Below, piece by piece: positions 34,574 through 42,866 of a stretch of DNA of 64,000 nt. Within the stretch, counting starts at the first letter, position 1, and every line of letters begins with the position of its first letter. The notes under the pieces were generated by a model. That model searched no databases, was not told where the DNA came from, and was given only the letters and a program-made list of their open reading frames with translations. Both the position numbers and the translations under genes were made by a program. Source of the DNA: Mesonia mobilis DSM 19841 (lineage in GTDB: Bacteria; Bacteroidota; Bacteroidia; Flavobacteriales; Flavobacteriaceae); contig NZ_AUHX01000001.1 of the NCBI RefSeq assembly GCF_000423405.1, forward strand, positions 310,001 through 374,000, written 5' to 3'.

Positions 34574-35188
34574 TTAACTCAATACTATTTTTTTAGAATA
34601 CTCCATAAAATAATTATCAAAGCGTTGTAGTTTTGCGTGCATTTCTTCTGCATAAAGCACATATTGACATTTAATAATACTTTGCGTAATCGATAAAAGC
34701 GCAGCATAATCTGTTTGCTGAAATAAAAATTCGGCATCATCGATACTAACTAATTTGAGTTGCGAAGTATGCACCCCGTTGAGTAAAAACAATTTATTCA
34801 AGTTTTTGGGTGTTGATATGAGAATATCGATGCCTTCTAAAAGCTCAGATTTTTGTAGATCGATATGCATTTTTTCGTGAGCAACATAAGGTCTTACCGA
34901 CGTATGGCGCGTATAGGTGAGAAACTCCTCATATATAGCTAAAGCTTTTTCTTTATTTTCAACCAGCACAATCGCTCTTGGTGCATCGCCAACCGCTTCA
35001 CATTTTAATTGATGTAAGGTAGTTAAGATAAGGCTAGTTGTTTTTCCTGCATTTTTAGGAGCTATACAGTAGGTATTCATTCCACTTTTGATCACAGGTA
35101 TACATTTTTGCTGAAGTTTTGTAGGCGCGTCAACTTCTAATTCCGCTAACTTCGCTTTAATTTCGGGGTGTAGTTTTTTAAAAGGCAT
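34574..35188 (-). CDS. One-domain DEAD-box-like protein with degenerate motifs
   Basis: A 204-residue protein equal to only the first RecA-like domain of a DEAD-box helicase. A Q-motif-like APTKLQQKCIP is followed by motif I APKNAGKTT (P-loop kept), TPKN in place of TPGR, and IDDAEFL in place of DEAD. There is no second RecA domain and the frame ends cleanly in a stop, so it is not an obvious frameshift remnant. It may bind RNA or ATP but cannot be a full helicase. It lies 41 bp upstream of the ThiE/TenI-like gene on the same strand. Confidence 0.65.
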   Translation of the reverse strand: MPFKKLHPEIKAKLAELEVDAPTKLQQKCIPVIKSGMNTYCIAPKNAGKTTSLILTTLHQLKCEAVGDAPRAIVLVENKEKALAIYEEFLTYTRHTSVRPYVAHEKMHIDLQKSELLEGIDILISTPKNLNKLFLLNGVHTSQLKLVSIDDAEFLFQQTDYAALLSITQSIIKCQYVLYAEEMHAKLQRFDNYFMEYSKKIVLS

Positions 35189-35285
35189 TCGGCGAAAGTA
35201 AGCATTTCTATGTCCGTTTGAGGCTATTCCTCCCTAAAATTCTAAATTTACTAAGTGATCTACAAGAGCTGAGGGTTCATTTAAG

Positions 35286-36023
35286 CTAAGCTTGAAGAAC
35301 TTTCCATAAACGAAGCGGTTGCAATTTTTTATGGTTCATACTTTCCCAACCGAAAACTGCGTTATAGCTATAATAAACGATCCCTGTCCAGAGAAAAACC
35401 CAGCAGTTTTCGGAAATAGTTTCACTGGTAAAATGGCTTTCAGTAATAGCATCCTGATCGGAAGTGACTTCCACAGAAAACAATGCTTCCTGTATCGAAA
35501 GATCGTCTTTTGGTCGGTGTACGGCCATCCAAAAACATAGTTTTGCTTTACTTGCTCCTTTAGGCCATGTAAGTGCTTGTTTCGGCGAAAAAGCTTCTAC
35601 CGATACTTGTAATTGTTGGTTCACTAGGCTTAGTTCGGGAGCTATTCCCGGTACATACCGCTCGTAAGGACTATGCAGGTTATACTCAAAACCTTCCAAT
35701 AGCGCTGGATTGCCCTCCCAAAGTTTTCGCGCTCCACTCGGTGCCGAATTATCGGTACGAGCCGCTAATTGTACCCGTGTACGTAATCGACAAAAAGATT
35801 GAGCATCGCCTAAGTCTCGACTATAAGTTTTTACACCAATTCGTATTTTCTTAGCCGTGGTCGAAGCGCTCCCAAAATCGACAGCAGCCAGTTGGGTAGG
35901 GCGGGTTTGCTTCACCGTATTTTTTTTAGGCTTACGTTGGACAATGGTTTTCCCGTTAAGTTCCCGAAAAACCAGGTTCCCTAAGCTTCCCTTCAGACGA
36001 TTACTTTTTCCTAAATAAGCCAT
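35286..36023 (-). CDS. Uncharacterised protein (245 aa)
   Basis: A 245-residue protein with no signal peptide. Its N-terminal block GSLGNLVFRELNGKTIVQRK and the following KQTRPTQLAAVDFGSAS resemble a family of small Bacteroidota proteins that begin with a glycine/lysine-rich strand repeat (DUF6266-type), but I am not sure of the match. The C-terminal half is strand-rich and aromatic. It has no obvious partner: it faces a repeat-rich 900-bp gap upstream. It could be a genomic-island cargo gene or an ordinary orphan gene. Confidence 0.5.
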   Translation of the reverse strand: MAYLGKSNRLKGSLGNLVFRELNGKTIVQRKPKKNTVKQTRPTQLAAVDFGSASTTAKKIRIGVKTYSRDLGDAQSFCRLRTRVQLAARTDNSAPSGARKLWEGNPALLEGFEYNLHSPYERYVPGIAPELSLVNQQLQVSVEAFSPKQALTWPKGASKAKLCFWMAVHRPKDDLSIQEALFSVEVTSDQDAITESHFTSETISENCWVFLWTGIVYYSYNAVFGWESMNHKKLQPLRLWKVLQA

Positions 36024-36102
36024 ACTTGCTAAGTTTGATTTGATAGTGGTATTCTAAATATTACTTCCGTTAAGCCTCCATTCCTTATGCTATTTTAACT
36101 GT

Positions 36103-36158
36103 ACTCACCTTAGGATCACCTTAGACTCATATTGGACTCACCTAAAATAATCACCTTG
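36103..36158. repeat. Short TCACCT-type direct repeats
   Basis: The hexamer TCACCT occurs four times within 56 bases (near 36105, 36115, 36138 and 36151), twice as TCACCTTAG. The block lies at the left of the repeat-rich gap that separates the uncharacterised protein gene from the MscS gene. Confidence 0.4.
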
Positions 36159-36240
36159 TGATTTTATTACATTTTACTTGTTTACAGTTACTTATATAGA
36201 ACAAGATACGTTTTTTTTGCTAAGTTTCCTATAAAGTTGA

Positions 36241-36540
36241 GGGAGTGGGGAGTATATTGTAGGTTGTAGGTTGTAGGTTGTAGGAAGTGGGGAGTGGGGA
36301 GTTGGAAGAGAGTTTAGATGATAGATTATAGATCCTAGACTTGAGAGTGATGAGTTTTTGAGTCTGTGAGTGGTGAGTATATTGTAGGTTGTAGGAAGTA
36401 GGAAGTAGGAAGTAGGGAGTTGGAAGTAGGGAGTTGGAAGTAGGGAGTTGGAAGTAGGGAGTTGGAAGTACGTAGTAGGTAGTTGGGAGATAGAACTTAG
36501 ATCATAGAGTATAGACATTAGACTTGGAATTAGAAATAAT
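36241..36540. repeat. Low-complexity G-rich tandem repeat region
   Basis: Units of about 7-14 bases such as GTAGGTT, GTAGGAA, GTAGGGAGTTGGAA and GTGGGGA are repeated many times on the plus strand, most regularly at 36400-36465 where AAGTAGGGAGTTGG recurs. Longer blocks (GTGAGTGGTGAGTAT) recur near 36367 and 36559. The minus strand frame is open and would encode repeats of the type QLPTSYFLLPTT, but I regard this as a by-product of the repeat. It fills most of the 913-bp gap 36024-36936. Confidence 0.6.
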
Positions 36541-36560
36541 AGAATTGTGGTGAGTTCGTG

Positions 36561-36770
36561 AGTGGTGAGTATAGATAAAGATTGAAATAGAAAAAAACTG
36601 ATTACTGTTCCCTAAAAACTTCTCGATACAATTTTAACCTCGCTAGCCGCTCGTTTAAAACCACTCGAAGAGACTGAAGTAGTGGGTAGTGGTGAATATA
36701 GATAAAGATTGAAAATAGAAAAAAAATGCTTGCTGAAAACTGATTACTGTTCACTAAAAACTTCTCGATA
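36561..36770. repeat. Imperfect direct repeat of about 70-83 bp
   Basis: Copy one (36561-36630) and copy two (36688-36770) share agtggtga(g/a)tatagataaag, a poly-A stretch, ACTGATTACTGTTC and CTAAAAACTTCTCGATA. Copy two carries a short insertion containing ATGCTTGCTGAAA. The copies are separated by about 57 bases. Confidence 0.55.
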
Positions 36771-36936
36771 GCATTCAATTTATTTACATCCATCTTACTG
36801 GTTGGTTAGGCTTTGATGAGCGTTTAAAATTTAATTAATTTCTTAAATTTGTGAGGTGTAATTTTGGTGTTTAAAGCCTAGTTGAATAATAACATTCATT
36901 TTAGAAATATAGCTCCTTTTTGATAAGATACTTGAT

Positions 36937-38055
36937 ATGATAACCAAATTCTGGAATACGTATAGCGATGCCATTATATATGCTATGATAGTAATAGGTA
37001 TTGTTTTTTTACTTTTAATTTCTACTAAATTCCTATACAGGTGGTTGATAAAAAAAGCTTTAAAAAAATATCCGAACGAGAAACCTACTACCATAAAACT
37101 TGTTAAGCGTATACTCAACACCTTATGGATTATACTGGGCTTAGCGGCATTAAGTTTTATATTTATTTCTAAAGATAAGTATGCGGTTGCCACCAGGAAT
37201 ATCGAACTTATCATCTATGTTGGTTTTGTTTTAGTATTTACGATTATTGGGGCAAGTATCGTAGAAACTATATTTTCAAGAATCATCAAGCGTACGATCG
37301 CTTCAGAAGGCGATCCCACCAGTTATAAGTTTTTACGTTATTTAAGTGTGTTTGGCATTTATTTTTTTGGAGCGATCCTTGCGACCTTAGCTTTTCCTGC
37401 TTTGCGAGGGGTGGCACAGACGGCACTTGGAGGTGCAGGTATTTTGGCCGTGGTGATTGGGATTGCTTCTCAAGAAGCTTTAGCAAATATTATAGGAGGT
37501 ATATTTATCATTTCATTTAAGCCATTTCGGGTGGGAAATGTGATTAAAATTACAGATACTTTAGTAGGAACAGTTACCGATATTACTCTTCGGCATACGG
37601 TAATTCGTAACTATCAAAACAAAATGATTGTGATCCCCAATGCGATTATTAACAAGGAGAAGGTTACGAATTATGATTTAGAGGAAAAAAAGATCTGTCA
37701 GTGGATCGAAGTAGGAATTTCTTACAACAGTGATATCGATCTTGCCAAACGTATTATGAAAGAAGAATGCGAAAACCATCCCAATATTTTTGATAATCGT
37801 AGTCCGCAAGAACTTAAAAATGGCGTTCCGTTAGTCGTGGTTCGAGTGACTAATTTAGGGGATTCTTCAGTGACGATTCGTGCTTGGGCATGGGCCTGGG
37901 ATTTTGCTTCAGCATTTGTGATGAAATGTGAACTTTATGAAAGCATAAAAAAGCGATTTGATGCGGAAGGCGTAGAAATTCCATTTCCACATCGAACGTT
38001 AGTATTTAAGCGAGATCAGTTAAATCAGTTTACAAATTCACAACCTACAGAGTAA
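36937..38055 (+). CDS. Mechanosensitive ion channel (MscS family)
   Basis: A 372-residue channel with about four to five transmembrane helices. The pore-lining helix is in GGAGILAVVIGIASQEALANI, and the beta domain follows with PFRVGNVIKI and VIPNAIINKEKVTNYD. Extra N-terminal helices (about residues 10-30, 60-78 and 88-110) precede the core, as in the longer MscS homologues. It opens in response to membrane tension and protects against osmotic down-shock. It is monocistronic and flanked by repeat-rich gaps. Confidence 0.92.
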   Translation: MITKFWNTYSDAIIYAMIVIGIVFLLLISTKFLYRWLIKKALKKYPNEKPTTIKLVKRILNTLWIILGLAALSFIFISKDKYAVATRNIELIIYVGFVLVFTIIGASIVETIFSRIIKRTIASEGDPTSYKFLRYLSVFGIYFFGAILATLAFPALRGVAQTALGGAGILAVVIGIASQEALANIIGGIFIISFKPFRVGNVIKITDTLVGTVTDITLRHTVIRNYQNKMIVIPNAIINKEKVTNYDLEEKKICQWIEVGISYNSDIDLAKRIMKEECENHPNIFDNRSPQELKNGVPLVVVRVTNLGDSSVTIRAWAWAWDFASAFVMKCELYESIKKRFDAEGVEIPFPHRTLVFKRDQLNQFTNSQPTE

Positions 38056-38120
38056 CGTATCTATTTTATTAGATGAAAAAGTAAATTGCATTTGAGAAGA
38101 ATGAGTTTAATGTTCCGTAA

Positions 38121-38150
38121 AACGGTTATTACATAAATGCTGACGATATA
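38121..38150. repeat. 30-bp repeat unit, copy 1
   Basis: This block has 26 of 30 identical positions with 38224-38253 and ends TGACGATATA. Downstream is a small hairpin AACATC/GATGTT. Confidence 0.5.
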
Positions 38151-38223
38151 GAACATCTGGAGATGTTGCTAAGTATGCGGCAATTTTAAATAGCGTCTAA
38201 TTATAGCTTAAATTCAGGTTGTA

Positions 38224-38290
38224 AACGGCTATAACATAATTGTTGACGATATAAAAACTGACGTGTTAGTTATATCTACAATTATGTTAA
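38224..38290. repeat. 30-bp repeat unit, copy 2, with a long inverted repeat
   Basis: Copy 2 spans 38224-38253. The 10-bp arms ACATAATTGT (38234-38243) and ACAATTATGT (38277-38286) are perfectly inverted and extend with GATATA/TATATC to about 20 imperfect pairs. The two copies lie in the 346-bp gap 38056-38401, which holds no gene that I can see. Confidence 0.5.
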
Positions 38291-38330
38291 ATACGCTGTA
38301 TTCGCCATTTTACTCATAGATTAAAATAGC

Positions 38331-38363
<33 letters not shown>

Positions 38364-38401
38364 TAGAAAGTAAGTAAAATTCATTCCTAACTCCTTTCTC
38401 A

Positions 38402-38917
38402 TTATTTAATAGTATCTAATTTTTGTATGCGTCCATCGTAACTAATGTTATCCCGCTGATTACTTCTTACAAAAGTCTGCACGTTTTTATTGGGATAAAC
38501 GGTAATTTTAAAATCGTAAGCTTCCGTTTGCTGTGTGCCGCTAAACGTGATGATCTGATTTCCTTTTTTGTCTTCGGTCATTTGCAGTTCTTTTGGTTTG
38601 CCGGTAAATTCAATTCCACTGGCGCTTCCATAACCTCCGCTAAATTGACGAACTCCGAAATATGGTAAAAATATACTTAGGCTATCTTTTGAATACATGC
38701 GTACATAATTAGGATTTCCGATTAACGAAATTTGATTAGCTCTTAAAGGTTGCATCCAGCGATGCTCAATTTCAAAAGATGAATTTTGTAAATATTGTTC
38801 AATTTCTTGAGCGTTGCGCTGTTGTTCTGGCAGGGATTGACTGGTTTTACAACTCAGCATTACCAGTACTACAAAACCCGTTGCCACTAGCATAATATCT
38901 TGAATTTGCTTTTTCAT
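38402..38917 (-). CDS. DUF4251-family lipoprotein
   Basis: I start at the ATG at 38915-38917, which gives a lipoprotein signal ending in VMLSCKTS; a longer frame adds 14 residues that spoil the signal. The mature part of about 150 residues contains RANQISLIGNPNYVRMYSKDS and SIFLPYFGVRQFSGGYG, the DUF4251 signature common in Bacteroidota. Function unknown. It is probably an outer-membrane lipoprotein, and the gene is monocistronic. Confidence 0.75.
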   Translation of the reverse strand: MKKQIQDIMLVATGFVVLVMLSCKTSQSLPEQQRNAQEIEQYLQNSSFEIEHRWMQPLRANQISLIGNPNYVRMYSKDSLSIFLPYFGVRQFSGGYGSASGIEFTGKPKELQMTEDKKGNQIITFSGTQQTEAYDFKITVYPNKNVQTFVRSNQRDNISYDGRIQKLDTIK

Positions 38918-38995
38918 TTTTTCATTTAAAATAAGCATTATGATTAAAGATCGCTGCAATTTTCAGTCAGTTTTAGCATAACTTCTTAAAAATAG

Positions 38996-39003
38996 TATTT
39001 TTG
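38996..39003 (+). promoter_or_regulatory. -7-like element before the 116-aa lipoprotein gene
   Basis: TATTTTTG matches TAnnTTTG, 48 bases before the ATG at 39052. Confidence 0.4.
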
Positions 39004-39051
39004 TGCTTTACTATTTCAATTTAGTTTAATTCCTTTAATTTCAATACTTTG

Positions 39052-39402
39052 ATGAATATTTTGCGATGTTTTGGTTTCAAATATTGGTTAGTAGCTGGTG
39101 GTATACTTAGCGCATTCAGTTGTGAACCCCAACCACCTGCGGTAAAGAGCAAAGCCTTGATCATTCATAAAGAAATAGCGCCTTCTGCCCTTAAGTACAA
39201 TAAAATTACCTACACGATCAACTTTGTCTCAAAAGAAGATACGCTTACTAAAAAGTTTTTTGTCGATATGGTAAATGGCTCCGGGAGGTATAAAATTGGC
39301 GATAGTATTTTGGTTTACCATCGCCAAGCTGAAAATTTTGAAGTTGAAAAAACCGAACTCTATTCGTCGTTTCGGTGGAATCGTAATCTTCAAGTAGAAT
39401 AA
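39052..39402 (+). CDS. Small lipoprotein, unknown function
   Basis: The ATG at 39052 gives 116 residues. The signal peptide ends in the lipobox-like LSAFSC (Cys about residue 24), followed by EPQPP. The mature domain is a short beta-rich sequence (YNKITYTINFVSKEDTL, IGDSILVYHR). No family is recognised. Its stop lies 2 bp from the convergent end of the next gene. It is probably exported to the outer membrane. Confidence 0.6.
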   Translation: MNILRCFGFKYWLVAGGILSAFSCEPQPPAVKSKALIIHKEIAPSALKYNKITYTINFVSKEDTLTKKFFVDMVNGSGRYKIGDSILVYHRQAENFEVEKTELYSSFRWNRNLQVE

Positions 39403-39404
39403 GC

Positions 39405-40052
39405 TTATTCTGTTTTTACAACAATAAATGAAGCTTTATAGCCGGTTGCTAAATTCCAGATATTGGAATTGATAATTCTTCCGCTTTCATCTAAGACTTT
39501 AAATTCTGCAGTATTGGGTCCCGATTGTCCTTGGTTTAAAGCTTCGATTTCAATTTTATTAAACCCCTCTTTAAGTTCTAAGTAAACCGTTTTGTACTGC
39601 CCTTCCAGGTAAATTTTGTCGACCACTACTTCCCCATCTTTATAAACTCTTACCATATCGCCATCCACCGCTTGATGATCACGACAGATAATTTTTATTT
39701 GTCCGCTCTTGGTTTTAAAATCTCCTAAATACTGGTTTTGTTTAAACTTATCGCTCATCTCCTTCTCCGGTTCTTGCTTTAAGTATTTAGGATCAAAATC
39801 AATTTCAGGATCGATAAAACCTTCATTTTCGGTGATATCGATTTTCTCTTCCTTTTGCTCTAAACGTGCCGTTTGTGGCCTACGGTAAAAGTTATTGTTC
39901 TTTTTACTTAAACTTGGAGCACTTCGAGTGGTCGAATTTAATTGATTAGGCGTACTCAAGGTATTTCCGCCGGTAACGGTGTTCGGGCTATCAAGTTGCG
40001 CAAAGGCTGAAACGCCTAAAAGGCTAAATAATAATAAAATTAAGTTTTTCAT
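39405..40052 (-). CDS. Secreted protein of unknown function (215 aa)
   Basis: A signal peptide (MKNLILLLFSLLGVSAFAQ, residues 1-19) is followed by a disordered, charged region to about residue 100 and then a beta-sandwich-like domain (about residues 105-213: VRVYKDGEVVVDKIYLEG, FNKIEIEALNQGQSGPNTAEF). The latter resembles an immunoglobulin-like fold. No family is recognised. It should be periplasmic or surface-exposed. It faces the OmpA-type lipoprotein gene across a 203-bp divergent promoter region. Confidence 0.6.
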   Translation of the reverse strand: MKNLILLLFSLLGVSAFAQLDSPNTVTGGNTLSTPNQLNSTTRSAPSLSKKNNNFYRRPQTARLEQKEEKIDITENEGFIDPEIDFDPKYLKQEPEKEMSDKFKQNQYLGDFKTKSGQIKIICRDHQAVDGDMVRVYKDGEVVVDKIYLEGQYKTVYLELKEGFNKIEIEALNQGQSGPNTAEFKVLDESGRIINSNIWNLATGYKASFIVVKTE

Positions 40053-40255
40053 ATCCGTATTAATCTAAGTCTAAATTACTCATTTTAAGATAATATTTTC
40101 ATTTTAAAATCAATAATCTTACCAAAAATAAGCTTTCACAAGACTTGTGTAAATTTTCTACAGGTCTTTTTTAACAGAATTATAAGTTTTCAGAAAGATA
40201 TTTTAAGAATCAAAAGCCATTATTTCGTTGATACGAACCGATAAATATTCAAATT

Positions 40256-41083
40256 ATGAAAAAAGTAATGATGCTTTCTGCAGTTTCTTTAAGCCTTCTA
40301 TTAGGCTCCTGTGTTTCTAAAAAGAAATATACAGAATTAGAAACCCAGCTCGACAACACCCAGAGCGAGTTAATGAAGACAAGAGTAGACAAAGAAGACT
40401 GTGAAGAAAAGTACGCGCAAGTACAAGAAAGAGTCTCCAATTATTACGCTAAAATTAATTCGTTACAAGAAGAAAATGATAACAAGCTAGAAATGGTCGA
40501 TAATATTGCGGCGATGTCTACCAAATCTAAAGAAGCGATGCGCAAAACTTTAGCTAAAGTAGATCCTGAAAAGCTGAAAGATGCTAAAACCTTAAGCGAT
40601 TCTATTGATGTGGCCGTTTCTTACAATTTAACCAAGTCGTTAAATGAAGGGGAAGATGACGGGATCGATATTAATGTGGAAGAAACCGTAGTACAAATTA
40701 CCATTTCTGATGAACTATTATTTAAAAGTGGTAGTTATTGGGTAAATCCTAAAGCGAACAAGTTATTAGAAAAAATCGCTAAAGTAGTAAAGTCTGAACC
40801 TTCGATGGAAGTCTTGGTAGAAGGTCATACCGACGATCAAACCATTGTTGAAGATTCTTATTTAGAAGATAACTGGGATTTAAGTGTGCGTCGTGCGACT
40901 TCGATCGTTAGAGTATTACAAGATAAATACGGTGTTGAGGGTAAGCAATTGATCGCTTCCGGTCGTAGTAGTTATATGCCCTTAGATGATAATGAAACTG
41001 CTGAAGGAAGAGAAAAAAACAGAAGAACTCGTATTTTGATTTTACCTAATTTAGATAAGTTTTTAGCGATGTTAGAATCTTAA
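40256..41083 (+). CDS. OmpA-family lipoprotein with coiled coil
   Basis: A 275-residue lipoprotein: signal ending LLLGSCVSKK, then a heptad coiled coil (about residues 27-85), a linker, and a C-terminal OmpA/MotB peptidoglycan-binding domain (about residues 155-270). That domain contains LLFKSGSYWVNP, VLVEGHTDDQ and GREKNRRTRILI. It links the outer membrane to the cell wall. It is monocistronic and ends at a strong bidirectional terminator. The 203-bp upstream gap shows no further gene. Confidence 0.88.
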   Translation: MKKVMMLSAVSLSLLLGSCVSKKKYTELETQLDNTQSELMKTRVDKEDCEEKYAQVQERVSNYYAKINSLQEENDNKLEMVDNIAAMSTKSKEAMRKTLAKVDPEKLKDAKTLSDSIDVAVSYNLTKSLNEGEDDGIDINVEETVVQITISDELLFKSGSYWVNPKANKLLEKIAKVVKSEPSMEVLVEGHTDDQTIVEDSYLEDNWDLSVRRATSIVRVLQDKYGVEGKQLIASGRSSYMPLDDNETAEGREKNRRTRILILPNLDKFLAMLES

Positions 41084-41111
41084 TAATGATCTTAGCTAAC
41101 TAACCAGAAAT

Positions 41112-41144
41112 AAAAAAAGGTGCTTTTCTCAAAGCACCTTTTTT
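41112..41144. terminator. Bidirectional intrinsic terminator
   Basis: AAGGTGCTTT/AAAGCACCTT stem with loop TCTC and flanking A and T runs, between the OmpA gene (plus) and a DEAD-box gene (minus). Confidence 0.88.
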
Positions 41145-41171
41145 ATTATAAGTTTATAAAGAAGGGAGAAA

Positions 41172-42287
41172 TTACCTCACTCGCTCCTTAAATTTAATAT
41201 CCAAAGATTGTTCAATTTCTTTTAACTGCGGCAATTCGTGTGGTAAAATGAGTGCTAACGAAATTCCCGAATTCCCTCCACGAGCAGTTCTACCACTTCG
41301 GTGGGTGTAATAAGCTAAACTTTCCGGTAATTGATAATGAATCACAAAAGCTAGGTTATTGACATCGATCCCACGAGCAGAAACATCGGTAGAAACTAAG
41401 TATTGCAATGTTCCTTTTTTAAAAGCACGCATCACTTTTTCTCGATCGCGTTGCTGCATATTTCCTTCCAAGGCATCTACCGAAAAGCCTTCTTCTTTTA
41501 AACTTTTGGTTAGTTTTTGAGCTCCGGCTTTGGTTCGGGTAAAGATAATTCCGCGTTCTTGTCCGCGCTCATCCAATAAACCTATCAACACATCATCTTT
41601 ATCTTGTCTAGCAACCTGAATATATTGATGCGTGATATTTTTGTTAACCTGATTCGCATTCGGTTCGATACGAATCGCTTTTGAAGACATATATTTTTTG
41701 ACTAACTGATTTAATTCAGCAGGCATAGTGGCGGAGAATAACCACGTATTTTTCTTAGTTCCGGTATATTTCAGAATCTTATCGAGATCTTCTTTAAAGC
41801 CCATGCTCAACATTTCATCGGCTTCATCTAAGACTAAGGTTTTAATGTGCTTCAAGTCTAACGCGCCACGTTCGATCAAGTCCAGCAATCTTCCCGGTGT
41901 CGCTACCACAATATGCGTGGGTCGCTTGAGGTTATTGATCTGAATTTGTATTTTTTCACCACCATAAACTTCCTCGGTAAAAATCTTTCCGTCTACGTAT
42001 TTGGTAAATTTAAAAAGCTGCTTTTTAATCTGTTGCGCTAATTCTCGAGTTGGTGCTAAAATTAACGCCTGAATTACTTGATTTTCAATTTCAATATCCT
42101 GAAGAATTGGCAAACCGTAAGCTGCGGTTTTTCCGGTTCCTGTTGGCGCTAAACCAATAAAATCGGTCGATGTTGCTAAAAGTTGCGGAATGGTTTCTTC
42201 TTGAATTTCAGTAGGATTAACGATCCCTAATTCTTTTAAACCTTTAATTAAATCTTGACGAATGCCTAATTGCTGAAACGTACTCAT
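41172..42287 (-). CDS. DEAD-box RNA helicase (minimal core)
   Basis: A 371-residue helicase that ends right after the second RecA domain, so it lacks a C-terminal extension. The Q motif is IVNPTEIQEE, motif I is APTGTGKT, motif II is DEAD (LVLDEADEML), motif III is FSATMP and motif VI is HRSGRTARGGN. It is the third full DEAD-box gene in the window. It probably works on rRNA or mRNA. It is transcribed alone. Confidence 0.93.
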   Translation of the reverse strand: MSTFQQLGIRQDLIKGLKELGIVNPTEIQEETIPQLLATSTDFIGLAPTGTGKTAAYGLPILQDIEIENQVIQALILAPTRELAQQIKKQLFKFTKYVDGKIFTEEVYGGEKIQIQINNLKRPTHIVVATPGRLLDLIERGALDLKHIKTLVLDEADEMLSMGFKEDLDKILKYTGTKKNTWLFSATMPAELNQLVKKYMSSKAIRIEPNANQVNKNITHQYIQVARQDKDDVLIGLLDERGQERGIIFTRTKAGAQKLTKSLKEEGFSVDALEGNMQQRDREKVMRAFKKGTLQYLVSTDVSARGIDVNNLAFVIHYQLPESLAYYTHRSGRTARGGNSGISLALILPHELPQLKEIEQSLDIKFKERVR

Positions 42288-42443
42288 GAGTTTTATTTTC
42301 TTGCCGCAAAGTTACATTTATAATTGCTTCTGAATACTACTTTTTTCCAGAGATCATTCAACTTGCTAAAAAAATGATAAAAACTTTTCTAATCGCTTAG
42401 ATTACGCGTACTTTAAAGTAAATGCTAATAAAAAAAGAAAATT

Positions 42444-42848
42444 ATGTCAGTACTAGCTAAAAACCAAAGACAACTCACCGTATATTATGATTCTAAAAGC
42501 GAGCTCGGTAAAAAAGTAAGAGCCCATGCAGAATCTTCTAAATTAAAAGTGCTTCCGGTAGATTTATTACAATCAAATTTAACGGGAACAGAATGGGCTG
42601 AAGTGGCAGAATTACTAGGAGTTACCGTAGATCAATTGATTGATCAGGATCACCCGATTTTTAAAGAAATTTACGGAGAAAAGCATGTGGAATTAGATGA
42701 AAATGATGCGATCAAAGTTTTAGAAAAAAATCCGGAAACGCTTGTATTTCCTATTGGTATTCGTGGTAACCGAGCCATACAAGTAAAACAATCTAACGAT
42801 TTAAAATCACTTTTTGATACCGATACCGGAGAAATTCCGCAGCCGTAA
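42444..42848 (+). CDS. ArsC/Spx-fold protein lacking the catalytic cysteine
   Basis: A 134-residue thioredoxin-fold protein. After the first strand TVYYDSKSELGKKVRAHAES the family normally has CxxS or CxxC at the helix start; here the region reads DSKSELGK, and there is no cysteine in the protein at all. The later RGNRAIQVKQ and the cis-Pro-like VFPIGI are in the usual places. It therefore cannot be a working arsenate reductase and may act as a binding or regulatory protein. It is monocistronic with a strong terminator. Confidence 0.7.
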   Translation: MSVLAKNQRQLTVYYDSKSELGKKVRAHAESSKLKVLPVDLLQSNLTGTEWAEVAELLGVTVDQLIDQDHPIFKEIYGEKHVELDENDAIKVLEKNPETLVFPIGIRGNRAIQVKQSNDLKSLFDTDTGEIPQP

Positions 42849-42866
42849 AATTTTAAAACTGAAATT

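Noticed and set aside
34574-35188. Frameshifted remnant of a normal DEAD-box helicase
   Set aside because: No downstream helicase motifs can be found in any frame near the stop, and the gene ends cleanly. I kept it as a one-domain protein.
36192-36518. Minus-strand open frame of 108 codons with repeated LPTTYF-type units
   Set aside because: It only exists because the low-complexity DNA has no stop in this frame; it has no start context or protein-like composition.
36103-36770. CRISPR array
   Set aside because: Units are short, irregular and tandem, without spacers of constant length or cas genes nearby.
36602-36793. Minus-strand frame of 63 codons in the repeat gap
   Set aside because: It lies across the imperfect direct repeat and has no promoter or conserved features.
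36843-37214. 123-codon minus-strand frame opposite the MscS gene
   Set aside because: It is a shadow of the channel gene; the MscS frame has clear family motifs.
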